Assembly (NCBI RefSeq): GCF_900215205.1
Contig: NZ_OBDY01000001.1
Location: forward strand, 926,786 to 990,785
Reading direction: 5' to 3'
DNA from: Paractinoplanes atraurantiacus
GTDB taxonomy: Bacteria; Actinomycetota; Actinomycetes; Mycobacteriales; Micromonosporaceae
Length of the DNA: 64,000 nucleotides
How positions within the stretch are numbered: the stretch's first letter is position 1; each line of letters starts with the position of its first letter. The notes beneath the pieces were generated by a model that was given only the letters and a program-made list of their open reading frames with translations, made no database searches and was not told the origin of the DNA. Positions 7,094-14,486 of the stretch are shown in pieces. The translations under genes were made by a program, and so were the position numbers.

Positions 7094-7969
7094 ATGAAGG
7101 CAGGAAGTTCGTCGGGTCGTCAGATGGTCGGCACCGTGGCCCTCGTGGAGCCGCCGGTATCGCAGTGGTACATCCGGCGGGCGAAGGTCGCGGCCCTGGT
7201 CGTGGGCCTGGCGCTCGATGTGCTGGTCACGGCGGTGCTCAGCGTGTTCTACCCGCTGTGGTTGGCGGTGGCGCTGGGCGCGGCGTCGGGTGTCGTGTGC
7301 GCAGTGGTCGCGGCGGTGCTGGTGCGGATCTGGCCGGTTGCGCGGGTGCTGTGGTGGTGGTCTTTCGAGATCACGGCCGTGACGCTGGTCGCGACTGGCT
7401 GGGTCGTGCTGGCGCATGCCGCGACGTGGTGGATCGCTTCGGTGGTCCTGCTGGCCGTGACGGTGGCGGTGTTGGTGCCGGGTCGGTCTCGCCGGTTCGT
7501 GTGGGCGTGGTCGTGGTGTCTGGTGGTTCGCCACCGGCTACGGCTGTGTTTCGCCACGTTGGTGCGTAGTCAGAGCCGGGTGCAAGGGAGCCCGCCTCCG
7601 GCGTTGCCGTTGCTGCTGTGGGCGCGCCCGACGCATGCGGGTGAGCGGGTGTGGCTGTGGCTGCGTCCCGGTTTCGCGCTGGAGAGCTTGGAAGGCAAAG
7701 GCCCGCTGATCGCGGTGGCTTGCTACGCCAAGCAGGTCCGCATGTCGGGTGCCTCGGAGCGCAACGCGGCGCTGGTGCGGGTGGACATCACCCGTCGTGA
7801 CCCGTTGACCAACCTGGTGGATTCGCCGTTGGCGCTGCTGATCCCGAGCCTGCGTCACAGCGAGGAAGCGGACGTGCCGGTCTCCCCGGCCGTGCCGCAG
7901 GTCGGCTTGGACTTCGCCGACATCGACGAACCGCCGGCACCGTCTCCGATGCGAGGAGGGCGGCGATGA
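7094..7969 (+). CDS. Conjugation-operon membrane protein
   Basis: A 291-residue protein, first gene of the long operon, with an excellent ribosome site (TAGGAGGTGA, 7 nt before the ATG). Residues about 30-130 form four hydrophobic helices in two pairs (VAALVVGLALDVLVTAVLSV; WLAVALGAASGVVCAVVAAVLV; FEITAVTLVATGWVVLAHAA; WIASVVLLAVTVAVLVPG). The C-terminal half is soluble and ends in a Pro-rich tail. FtsK-like proteins carry an N-terminal membrane domain that the translocase at 8644 lacks, so this protein may supply the membrane part of the transfer machine. That is inferred from context; no named family recognised. Confidence 0.6.
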   Translation: MKAGSSSGRQMVGTVALVEPPVSQWYIRRAKVAALVVGLALDVLVTAVLSVFYPLWLAVALGAASGVVCAVVAAVLVRIWPVARVLWWWSFEITAVTLVATGWVVLAHAATWWIASVVLLAVTVAVLVPGRSRRFVWAWSWCLVVRHRLRLCFATLVRSQSRVQGSPPPALPLLLWARPTHAGERVWLWLRPGFALESLEGKGPLIAVACYAKQVRMSGASERNAALVRVDITRRDPLTNLVDSPLALLIPSLRHSEEADVPVSPAVPQVGLDFADIDEPPAPSPMRGGRR

Positions 7970-8172
7970 CGCTGTCCGTCTCGCTCGTGGGGACCGGTAA
8001 GGAACCGCTGGTGGTGCGCCCGATCGACGGTCATCCGGACACGGCGGTGATCCGCGTGGGTGCGGACTTCTGCCTCATGGTCCGGGCGGCCGATATCGAG
8101 CGGCTGAGCTGCGCGCTCGATCAAGCACGCGAGGTGCTGACGGTCAGCGCCCGCGATGAGTCAAAGGAGTAA
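7966..8172 (+). CDS. Small hypothetical protein of the conjugation operon
   Basis: A 68-residue soluble protein whose ATG overlaps the previous stop (ATGA), indicating translational coupling. Predicted beta strands ([21 protein letters not shown]) are followed by one helix ([19 protein letters not shown]). It sits directly before ssb. No family recognised. Confidence 0.6.
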   Translation: MTLSVSLVGTGKEPLVVRPIDGHPDTAVIRVGADFCLMVRAADIERLSCALDQAREVLTVSARDESKE

Positions 8173-8176
8173 GGAA

Positions 8177-8626
8177 ATGGCCAACGAAACACCGATCAAC
8201 CTGGTCGGCAACCTGACCGGCGATCCGGAACTGCGGTTCCTGGACTCCGGCACCGCGATGGTGAAGTTCACGGTCGCGTCCACGCCGCGCACCTTCGACC
8301 GCCAGTCGGGCGAGTGGAAGGACGGCGAGGCGCTGTTCATGTCCTGCACCGCGTTTCGCGACCTGGCCGAGCACATCGCCGAGTCGCTGACCAAGGGCAC
8401 CCGCGTCATCGTCATCGGGCGGCTGCGGCAGTCGCGGTGGGAGGACAAGGAGACCGGGCAGAAGCGGTCCGGGTTCAGCGTGGACGTCGATGAGGTGGGC
8501 CCGAGCCTGCGTTTCGCTCAGGCGAAGGTCAGCCGGATCACCCGGAACAAGGGCGGTGACGGGTTCACCCCGAGCGACGTGCCGGACGACGCCTGGGCCT
8601 CCGCGGCTCCCGCGCCGGCGGCCTGA
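8177..8626 (+). CDS. ssb: Single-stranded DNA-binding protein (element-encoded)
   Basis: A 149-residue SSB with one OB fold over residues 1-115: [60 protein letters not shown]. The tail is short and lacks the usual acidic DDxPF end, finishing in an Ala/Pro stretch. ATG 8177 follows AAGGAGTAAGGAA; an in-frame ATG at 8156 lies inside the previous gene. It should coat single-stranded DNA made during rolling-circle replication by the element's own initiator. Confidence 0.9.
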   Translation: MANETPINLVGNLTGDPELRFLDSGTAMVKFTVASTPRTFDRQSGEWKDGEALFMSCTAFRDLAEHIAESLTKGTRVIVIGRLRQSRWEDKETGQKRSGFSVDVDEVGPSLRFAQAKVSRITRNKGGDGFTPSDVPDDAWASAAPAPAA

Positions 8627-8643
8627 CCGGAGGGCTACGAATC

Positions 8644-9516
8644 ATGTCGCCCGTCCTGGTTGCTGACGGCTCTGGCGTTTCGCTGCAGGCCGGTCTCCCG
8701 TTGTCGATTTTCGACCCGGTCTATATCGGGATCGACGAGTTCGGCGACCCGGTGACGCTTCAGCTGATCTACCGGAACCTGCTGGCCGGTGGCCTGATGG
8801 ACACCGGTAAGTCGGCGATCATCAACCTGGCGGTGGCGCATGCGGCGCTGTCGCTGGACTGCAAGCTGGCCTTGTTCGACGGCAAACAGGTCGAGATGGG
8901 CCAGTGGCGGCCGTGCGCTGAGGTGTTCGTCGGACCGGACATCGTGCACGCGATCTCCGTGCTGCGGCGCCTGCAAATCATGATGGACAACCGGTACAGC
9001 TACCTGGTCGCCTGCGGACGCCGCAAGATCAAGCGTACGGACGTGTTCGTCCCCTACCTGATCGCGATCGATGAAATCGCCTATTTCACGACCGTGGCCG
9101 GGGACAAAAAGCAGCAGGAAGATTTCTCGAAACTGCTGCGGGACCTGGTAGCTCGGGGCCGCGCGGTCGGCATCATCACTGTCGCCGCGACGCAACGTCC
9201 GAGCCACGACATCATCCCGACTTCGTTGCGGGATCTGTTCTCGTGGCGGTTCGCCGGACGGTGCACCACCGACAGCTCCTCGGACGTCATCTTGGGCTTC
9301 GGCTGGGAGAAAAAGGGCTGGTCAGCGACCGCTCTCAGTGTCGACAACCCCGGCTCGGGCCTGCTGATCGCCGAGAACGGCAGTCCCCGACTGGTCAAAA
9401 CCGCCTACCTCGATGACCGCACCTGCGCGGCCATCGCCGCCTACGCGGCCAACATGCGCGCCACCGCTTCCACCCACGACCACCGCACCCAGCGACCGGT
9501 CCTGGTAGCGGCGTAG
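8644..9516 (+). CDS. FtsK/SpoIIIE-type DNA translocase (TraB/TraSA-like)
   Basis: A 290-residue ATPase of the FtsK family. Walker A is GLMDTGKS (about residues 50-57), Walker B is LIAIDEI, and the downstream TQRPSHDIIPTSLRDLFSWRFAGR is the sensor region typical of TraB/TraSA. In Streptomyces-type conjugation this single hexameric motor moves double-stranded DNA between mycelial cells. It has no membrane domain and no obvious C-terminal gamma-like winged helix, so it is a minimal motor close to pSAM2 TraSA in size. GGAGGG lies 9 nt before the ATG. The neighbours at 7094 and 9582 may provide the membrane anchor. Confidence 0.88.
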   Translation: MSPVLVADGSGVSLQAGLPLSIFDPVYIGIDEFGDPVTLQLIYRNLLAGGLMDTGKSAIINLAVAHAALSLDCKLALFDGKQVEMGQWRPCAEVFVGPDIVHAISVLRRLQIMMDNRYSYLVACGRRKIKRTDVFVPYLIAIDEIAYFTTVAGDKKQQEDFSKLLRDLVARGRAVGIITVAATQRPSHDIIPTSLRDLFSWRFAGRCTTDSSSDVILGFGWEKKGWSATALSVDNPGSGLLIAENGSPRLVKTAYLDDRTCAAIAAYAANMRATASTHDHRTQRPVLVAA

Positions 9517-9581
9517 CGCGTCCCACAACTTCCCGGAACCCCGGGCAGACAACCACAACCCTGTTAGGAGGTCCGTTCCTC

Positions 9582-9989
9582 ATGGACCGAAACAACCGTC
9601 TCCCGGCGCACGTGCAGGAGAAAAGGCCGGCGTTCGACTGGGCTGCCCATCAGCAGCTCGCCGCAAAGCAGGGCAACGATGTCGTGCTGACGACGGCCGA
9701 AGAGGTCGAAGCCTGGCACGCCAAGAACGCCCGTCAGCGCATCCGGTACGCCAAACAGCGCGCCGTGATCAACGAGCGTGATCGTCGCGTCCGGCGCTTC
9801 TGGCTCGGCTTCGGCGTCACCGTCGGTGTCGTGTTCCTGGGCGTGCTCGGCTGGCTGGTCTGGATGGCCTGGATGTTCCTGTCCGTCATCGGCCTCGGCG
9901 TTCTCGCCTTCCCGATCCTGCTCGCCGCTGCTGGTGCCGCTGTTTTCGGCGGGCACAAGTGCATCACCGTCGTGCAGCACTGGCACTGA
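9582..9989 (+). CDS. Two-helix membrane protein of the conjugation operon
   Basis: A 135-residue protein. Residues 1-70 are charged and helical (AEEVEAWHAKNARQRIRYAKQRAVINERDRRVRR) and lead into two membrane helices (FWLGFGVTVGVVFLGVLGWLVW; FLSVIGLGVLAFPILLAAAGAAVF). TTAGGAGGT precedes the ATG. Likely a spread-type or translocase-associated membrane protein by position; no named family recognised. Confidence 0.55.
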   Translation: MDRNNRLPAHVQEKRPAFDWAAHQQLAAKQGNDVVLTTAEEVEAWHAKNARQRIRYAKQRAVINERDRRVRRFWLGFGVTVGVVFLGVLGWLVWMAWMFLSVIGLGVLAFPILLAAAGAAVFGGHKCITVVQHWH

Positions 9990-10109
9990 TCAGCTCCAAC
10001 AACAACGGACCGCAGGTCCGAGCGGACGACACCAGGCATTACCGACCAAAGCGATTCCCGGTGCCGCCGCCCCATCACCAACCCACATCCGACGGAAGGA
10101 GTCGGCGCA

Positions 10110-11231
10110 ATGAACCCTACCCACCACCAGGAGAACAACACTCCTGAACCCCACCACGAGGACAGCACCCTCGTGCGTGATCTGGTCAGCCTGCTCGGCG
10201 ACGACACCCGGTTCCGGGCGACGATCAGCCAGGCACTGCCTGACCCGCAGGATCTCGCACGGCTGCTGCCGGACGTCGTCACCAAGCCGGGAGGGCATCA
10301 CCGCGAGTGCTGCTGCTTCCTCTGCCAAGGCGACGACGACCAGGCAATCGCCGAGTGGGACGGGCAGCCCTGGACGGTCGTCAACGCCCGGCGTTGCCTG
10401 GACTGCAACGAGCCGTTGATCGGCGTCTACGCATGGGACGAACAGCTGTGCCCGAACTGCGTGACGATGATCCCGGCTCAGCCCGGCGAAAGCCCGACCG
10501 GTTTTGAGACGGTGGGATCGCCGAACATCACCCACACGGTGGTGCTGCGGCTGGCCGCACGCTACCTCGAGCGCCACGGCTGGATCCAGGGCGCGTACTA
10601 CGACGCCACGACCGGCGTATTCACGCCCCCGGCGGACATGGCCGGCGCCATCGGCATGGTCTGCTACGGCGGCCCGGTCGACGCTCCGTCGCAGCACTTC
10701 GACGATCCAGGCTTCCTGGACTTCGAACAAGCGGTCCTGCACCTGGACCGGTGGCTGCTCGTGCACGACGGCACCCAGAGTTATGAGTTCAACGACGCTC
10801 ACGGCCGCCGTGTCGAGGACGTCATCGCCGTACTGCGTGAGGCGGCCTCCACTCCGGCCGACGAGCTGATCGACGCTCTGCGTGCCGGTACCCGGCTGCC
10901 GTTGGCCATCGAACGATGCCTCGTGCCAACCGGGAAAGCCGGTGACCAGCCCACGGCTGAACAGCCGTCGGAACACGTCGACTACCCGCATCAACCCGGC
11001 ACCCTCTACGACTGCCCGGCGTGTGAAGCCTCGTGCTTCTGCGCTTCCGGCGTGCTGTGCGTGCACTGCGCACTGCTGGCCGAGAAGGACAGCGACGGCA
11101 GCCACTGCCTGTTCTGTGGTGCCCCGGGCGGCTACCCGTACTGCCAACGCTCGCAAGGCCCGATGTCCTGCCTGGACGTCGTCACGGGCGAAAACGCCGA
11201 GCGGGCAGCTCAGGGCGGTGACGGTCAATGA
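10110..11231 (+). CDS. DUF6197-like protein with flanking Cys clusters
   Basis: A 373-residue protein after a good ribosome site (GGAAGGAG). The N-terminal part has cysteine pairs (CCCFLC; CLDCNEPL; LCPNC) like zinc ribbons. The middle (about 145-260) resembles DUF6197, with RLAARYLERHGWIQGAYY and later IGMVCYGG. The C-terminal part has a second cysteine cluster (CPACEASCFCASGVLCVHC; CLFCGAPGGYPYC). Metal-binding domains on both sides suggest a nucleic-acid- or protein-binding adaptor. DUF6197 has no known function. It is coupled to the next gene by an ATGA overlap. Confidence 0.55.
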   Translation: MNPTHHQENNTPEPHHEDSTLVRDLVSLLGDDTRFRATISQALPDPQDLARLLPDVVTKPGGHHRECCCFLCQGDDDQAIAEWDGQPWTVVNARRCLDCNEPLIGVYAWDEQLCPNCVTMIPAQPGESPTGFETVGSPNITHTVVLRLAARYLERHGWIQGAYYDATTGVFTPPADMAGAIGMVCYGGPVDAPSQHFDDPGFLDFEQAVLHLDRWLLVHDGTQSYEFNDAHGRRVEDVIAVLREAASTPADELIDALRAGTRLPLAIERCLVPTGKAGDQPTAEQPSEHVDYPHQPGTLYDCPACEASCFCASGVLCVHCALLAEKDSDGSHCLFCGAPGGYPYCQRSQGPMSCLDVVTGENAERAAQGGDGQ

Positions 11232-11527
11232 GCAAGAACACCGTCAAGCCCGTCTTGACCCGTAACCGCCGTCGTCGCCGGAACCGTCGCGGTCGTGCCC
11301 GTGTCTGGGTCACGTTCCTGGTGCGGTTCCTGACCGGTCGTCCGCTGGATGGGCGCCGGTACAGCAACGCCACGTTCTGGGCTAAGGCGACCCGCCGTGT
11401 CGGCGTGCCGTCGTACCTGGTCACCTGGCGGTGGTGGGCGATGGCCGCTGGCTGGCAGAAAGCAGGAATCCGGCTGACCCTCGTGGCCGCCGCCCTGCTG
11501 ATCCTGGCCGAGGTGGTCACCCGATGA
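11228..11527 (+). CDS. Small basic membrane protein
   Basis: A 99-residue protein starting at ATGA over the previous stop. The first 25 residues are extremely basic (RNRRRRRNRRGRARVW) and one hydrophobic helix lies at the C-terminus (IRLTLVAAALLILAEVV). Such a layout suits a DNA- or lipid-tethered membrane protein. No family recognised. Confidence 0.5.
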   Translation: MSKNTVKPVLTRNRRRRRNRRGRARVWVTFLVRFLTGRPLDGRRYSNATFWAKATRRVGVPSYLVTWRWWAMAAGWQKAGIRLTLVAAALLILAEVVTR

Positions 11528-12180
11528 CCGCCAACCGTAAACCCGCCAAGCGCGCCAAGCGTGAGGTGGAAAACAGCCAGTTCGACGCGTTCGTCCGGCG
11601 CATCCTGCGGGCCTACGCCCGTCGCGTCGCCGCGGGCGATGTCGAATCCCTGACCTCGCTGGCGTCACTGTCCGCCGAGGTGGACACGACGATCCGTCTG
11701 GCCGTGGCCGGACTCCGGCGAGCCCCTTACTCCTACTCCTGGTCCGAGATCGCCGACCGGCTTGGTGTCTCCAAGCAGGCCGCGCAACAGCGCTTCGGCG
11801 ACTCCACGACCCCTAACGCTCTGGACCGCCGGCTTCGTGAGGCAGGTCTGAGCGTGACCGTGGCGACCCTCGTGCAGGTGTTCGCCGAGCATCACCCCGG
11901 TGACCCGGCCGCATCAACGTGCCCGGGTTGCGGCTACCGCTACCGGCAGGGCGAGTTCGACTGCCCGACCAACGCCACTGTGCGACCGATCCTGCGTCGC
12001 CGCCGTCGTGAAACGCCGGAAGCGGTAACCCGTCTGTCCCCTGTCCAGCTCGCCGACCTGATCGGAACCACGAACCCGCGTACGCGGCAGACGGTCCGGC
12101 AGTCGGCCTTCCCGACGTCAGGTCCGTTCCGCAGCGCACCAACCCTGTTCGACCCCTACGGAAGGGACCACACGTCATGA
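11524..12180 (+). CDS. HTH protein with zinc-ribbon-like motif
   Basis: A 218-residue protein; ATG 11524 overlaps the previous stop (ATGA). A helical N-terminal region is followed by a sigma-region-4-like helix-turn-helix, YSWSEIADRLGVSKQAAQQRFG (about residues 70-92), and then a CPGCGYRYRQGEFDCP zinc-ribbon-like motif (about 135-150). The C-terminal part has a basic RRRRRE segment. Probably a DNA-binding factor for replication or operon control. Not recognised as a named family. Confidence 0.55.
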   Translation: MTANRKPAKRAKREVENSQFDAFVRRILRAYARRVAAGDVESLTSLASLSAEVDTTIRLAVAGLRRAPYSYSWSEIADRLGVSKQAAQQRFGDSTTPNALDRRLREAGLSVTVATLVQVFAEHHPGDPAASTCPGCGYRYRQGEFDCPTNATVRPILRRRRRETPEAVTRLSPVQLADLIGTTNPRTRQTVRQSAFPTSGPFRSAPTLFDPYGRDHTS

Positions 12181-12683
12181 CCACACCCATCAACACCAAC
12201 ACTGCCCGCACCACGCAGGGCATCCCGGCGGCACGCGGATACAGCTACCTGCTGTCCGTGCGGCCCATCGAGGTCGGCAACTTCGTCGAATTCCGGCAGA
12301 CCGAGATCACTCGGGACTGGCCGATCACCTCGGCGAACAGCATCACCGAGCTGCAACAGCTCATCGCCGAGCACTTCGACGCACCCGACCAGATCCTGAC
12401 AGGCTTCAGCCTGCTCGGCATCCAGGTCATCCGGCCCGGGGACCCCGCTGGTAAGCGCCCGAACGGCGAAACGGTGACCCGCAGGTACCGCTACTTCGTG
12501 TCCACCGAACCCCGCCGGGCCCGCAGCTCCACTCCGCTCCAGCGGATCGAGATCACCCAAGAGACGCCGATCAACTCTTTGAACGACGTCATGAAGGTTG
12601 AGGAGCTGCTCCGGCACCACCACAGGATGCCCAACCCGGTCGTGCTCAGCTTCCACGACCTGGGGACGGGGGTCGTCCGATGA
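12177..12683 (+). CDS. Hypothetical protein, tandem duplicated domain
   Basis: A 168-residue protein coupled by ATGA. Two similar units of about 65 residues: unit 1 (about 20-90) begins YSYLLSVRPIE, has FRQTEITRDWPITSANSITELQQLI and ends GFSLLGI; unit 2 (about 103-166) begins YRYFVSTEPR, has QRIEITQETPINSLNDVMKVEELL and ends LSFHDLG. Each looks like strand - strand with TxEIT - PI - helix - strand. The next gene carries a third copy. Function unknown. Confidence 0.55.
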   Translation: MTTPINTNTARTTQGIPAARGYSYLLSVRPIEVGNFVEFRQTEITRDWPITSANSITELQQLIAEHFDAPDQILTGFSLLGIQVIRPGDPAGKRPNGETVTRRYRYFVSTEPRRARSSTPLQRIEITQETPINSLNDVMKVEELLRHHHRMPNPVVLSFHDLGTGVVR

Positions 12684-12919
12684 CCACCACGCAGCGGACC
12701 TGGTTCGTGTACTTCGTCGCGATTCAGTACGGCCACAACGGCGGGCTCGGCTTCAGCAACATGGAGTTCCGGATCTCCGTCAAGGTCACCGACCTGGCCG
12801 GCGTCCAGCTCATCGAGCAGAACCTGCGCTCGAACGGCTACCCCAACGCCCTGGTCATGGGCTACAACCTGCTGCGCACCGAAACCGAGCCCGTTGCCAC
12901 CCCGGGGCGGACCCGATGA
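12680..12919 (+). CDS. Hypothetical protein, third copy of the repeated domain
   Basis: A 79-residue protein, ATGA-coupled. It is one unit of the domain duplicated in the previous gene: TWFVYFVAIQYG, MEFRISVKVTDLAGVQLIEQNL, ALVMGYNLLRTE, with the same strand-strand-helix-strand order. Together the two genes encode three related units, which suggests duplication followed by a split. Function unknown. Confidence 0.5.
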   Translation: MTTTQRTWFVYFVAIQYGHNGGLGFSNMEFRISVKVTDLAGVQLIEQNLRSNGYPNALVMGYNLLRTETEPVATPGRTR

Positions 12920-13401
12920 ACGACATCCACACCTACCAGATCAACACCGAGCGGGATGCCTTCGCTCAGCCGATGGCTGACGTGCAAGCCCAGCTCGCCC
13001 GGGTGGACACCAAGGCGTCCATCCTGACGGCCCTCGGCCTCGCCAGCCTGACCGCCCTCGCGGCGATCTGCACCAAGGCGAACCTGCACCCCGCGTCGAT
13101 CGTCGGCGTCGTGTGCACGGTGCTGCTGATCAGCAGTGCTCTGCTGCTGCTCGGCATGGCCATCCGGCCGAACCTCGACGGCAACAGCGGCTTCGTCCGC
13201 TACGCCGCCATACCACACTTCCGGTCGCTGATCAGCGACCTGTACGCCTACTCCACCGAGGAGGAACGCGCCAAGCAACTGCACCTGATGGCGCGTAGCG
13301 CGTACCTCAAATACTGGCGCGTGCGCCGGGCCGTCGACACGTTCGGTTGCGCCCTGGCCACCGCCGGCCTCACCGCGATCCTCATCGGCCTGGGCTGGTG
13401 A
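12916..13401 (+). CDS. PycTM-like (Pycsar effector-like) membrane protein
   Basis: A 161-residue protein. It resembles the Pycsar effector family (PycTM, DUF5706-type): helix VQAQLARVDTKASILTALG leading into membrane helix 1 (about 36-56), helix 2 (about 62-84, VVCTVLLISSALLLLGMAI) followed by RPNL, then YSTEEERAKQLHLMARSAYLKYWRVRRAVD and a last membrane helix (about 143-160). In Pycsar defence, such proteins damage the membrane when a cyclase makes cCMP or cUMP after phage infection. No cyclase gene is nearby. Start and stop overlap both neighbours (ATGA before, GTGA after), so it is built into the conjugation operon and could have a transfer or exclusion role instead. Confidence 0.65.
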   Translation: MNDIHTYQINTERDAFAQPMADVQAQLARVDTKASILTALGLASLTALAAICTKANLHPASIVGVVCTVLLISSALLLLGMAIRPNLDGNSGFVRYAAIPHFRSLISDLYAYSTEEERAKQLHLMARSAYLKYWRVRRAVDTFGCALATAGLTAILIGLGW

Positions 13402-14486
13402 GCCTCGTGTCCACCATCATCAAAGTTCTGCGAAACGCGCTGGTCTCCGGCCGTTTCTGGGCCTACATGGGCTCGACCCTGGGCGCTGCGGTCTCGATCG
13501 CCGCGAACGTCGCCCACTCCTACATCCCTCCGACCGGATCTCCCGACACGTGGACACCCAAGCCTGGCGCTGTCATCGGCGCGATCGTCTGGCCGGTGTT
13601 CCTGTTCATCGCCGTGGAGATCCTGGCCCGTGTAGCGTGGCCGCACCGCTGGTGGTGGCAACTACTGCGCTTCATCAGCGTGACGCCCGTCGCGGCCGTC
13701 GCTGCCCTGGTGTCCTACCGGCACCTGTCCGGACTTCTGGCCTACTACGGCGAAGAAGACATCGTGCGTGTCCTCGGACCGCTCGCGGTCGACGGACTCA
13801 TGGTCATGGCGACCGGAGCACTCCTCGCCACCGGACACCGCGACACCACGCCAGCAGCATCCACAACTACACAGACAACTCAATCCACAACTTCACACGA
13901 CCTGCCCGTCCCGGCCCCGGCGAACCCTGTCGACACGGCCCCGAGCGCACCCGCCGTCCCGCCACGCACCACAGCGGCGACGCCCACGGGTGACACCACA
14001 CCGCAGCCTCGCACCACCCCGGCCCCGACGCCGGAACCCGCTGCGGACACCCGGACCGACGTCCCGACCCCAGCGCAGGTCGCTACCCGGGTCACCCCCG
14101 ACCCGGCGAAACTCCCGCTGCGATCGCCCGCCGAACGGCCGGCTACTCCCGGCGTCTCCAAGCCCCGGCCCCGCAAGACCGCGCCGACACGCGCGGCTGA
14201 GCACCTGGCCGCTCCCGCCGACGACTTCTCTGTCAGCGAGCCGGAGCCTGCACAGCTGCCCCTGCCGTACACCGTCGACCCGGCCCTGTTGGTCAAGGCC
14301 CGCGAGACCGCCGAGCAGTACCGCACCGAACATGGCGTCCCGATCAAGGCCGGACAGCTCGCCGCCCGTCTGAAGGTGAACTCCGACGTAGCAGCCCAAG
14401 CCCTCGCCGTCTTGGATCTCGGCCCGAACAGCCCGACAACACCTGTTCCGACCGTCAACGGCAACCCCGTAAAGGCCAGCCGGTGA
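13398..14486 (+). CDS. DUF2637-type spread-like membrane protein
   Basis: A 362-residue protein; GTG 13398 overlaps the previous TGA. Residues about 10-135 hold four membrane helices with the DUF2637 signature (FWAYMGSTLGAAVSIAANVAHSYI; IGAIVWPVFLFIAVEILARV; LLRFISVTPVAAVAALVSYRHL; LGPLAVDGLMVMATGALL). A long Pro/Thr/Ala-rich linker (about 145-290) leads to a helical C-terminal segment (RETAEQYRTEHGVPIKAGQLAARLKVNSDVAAQALAVL) resembling a winged-helix DNA-binding domain. Such proteins accompany intramycelial plasmid spreading (Spd) genes in AICEs. It is directly coupled to the initiator gene. Confidence 0.72.
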   Translation: MSLVSTIIKVLRNALVSGRFWAYMGSTLGAAVSIAANVAHSYIPPTGSPDTWTPKPGAVIGAIVWPVFLFIAVEILARVAWPHRWWWQLLRFISVTPVAAVAALVSYRHLSGLLAYYGEEDIVRVLGPLAVDGLMVMATGALLATGHRDTTPAASTTTQTTQSTTSHDLPVPAPANPVDTAPSAPAVPPRTTAATPTGDTTPQPRTTPAPTPEPAADTRTDVPTPAQVATRVTPDPAKLPLRSPAERPATPGVSKPRPRKTAPTRAAEHLAAPADDFSVSEPEPAQLPLPYTVDPALLVKARETAEQYRTEHGVPIKAGQLAARLKVNSDVAAQALAVLDLGPNSPTTPVPTVNGNPVKASR

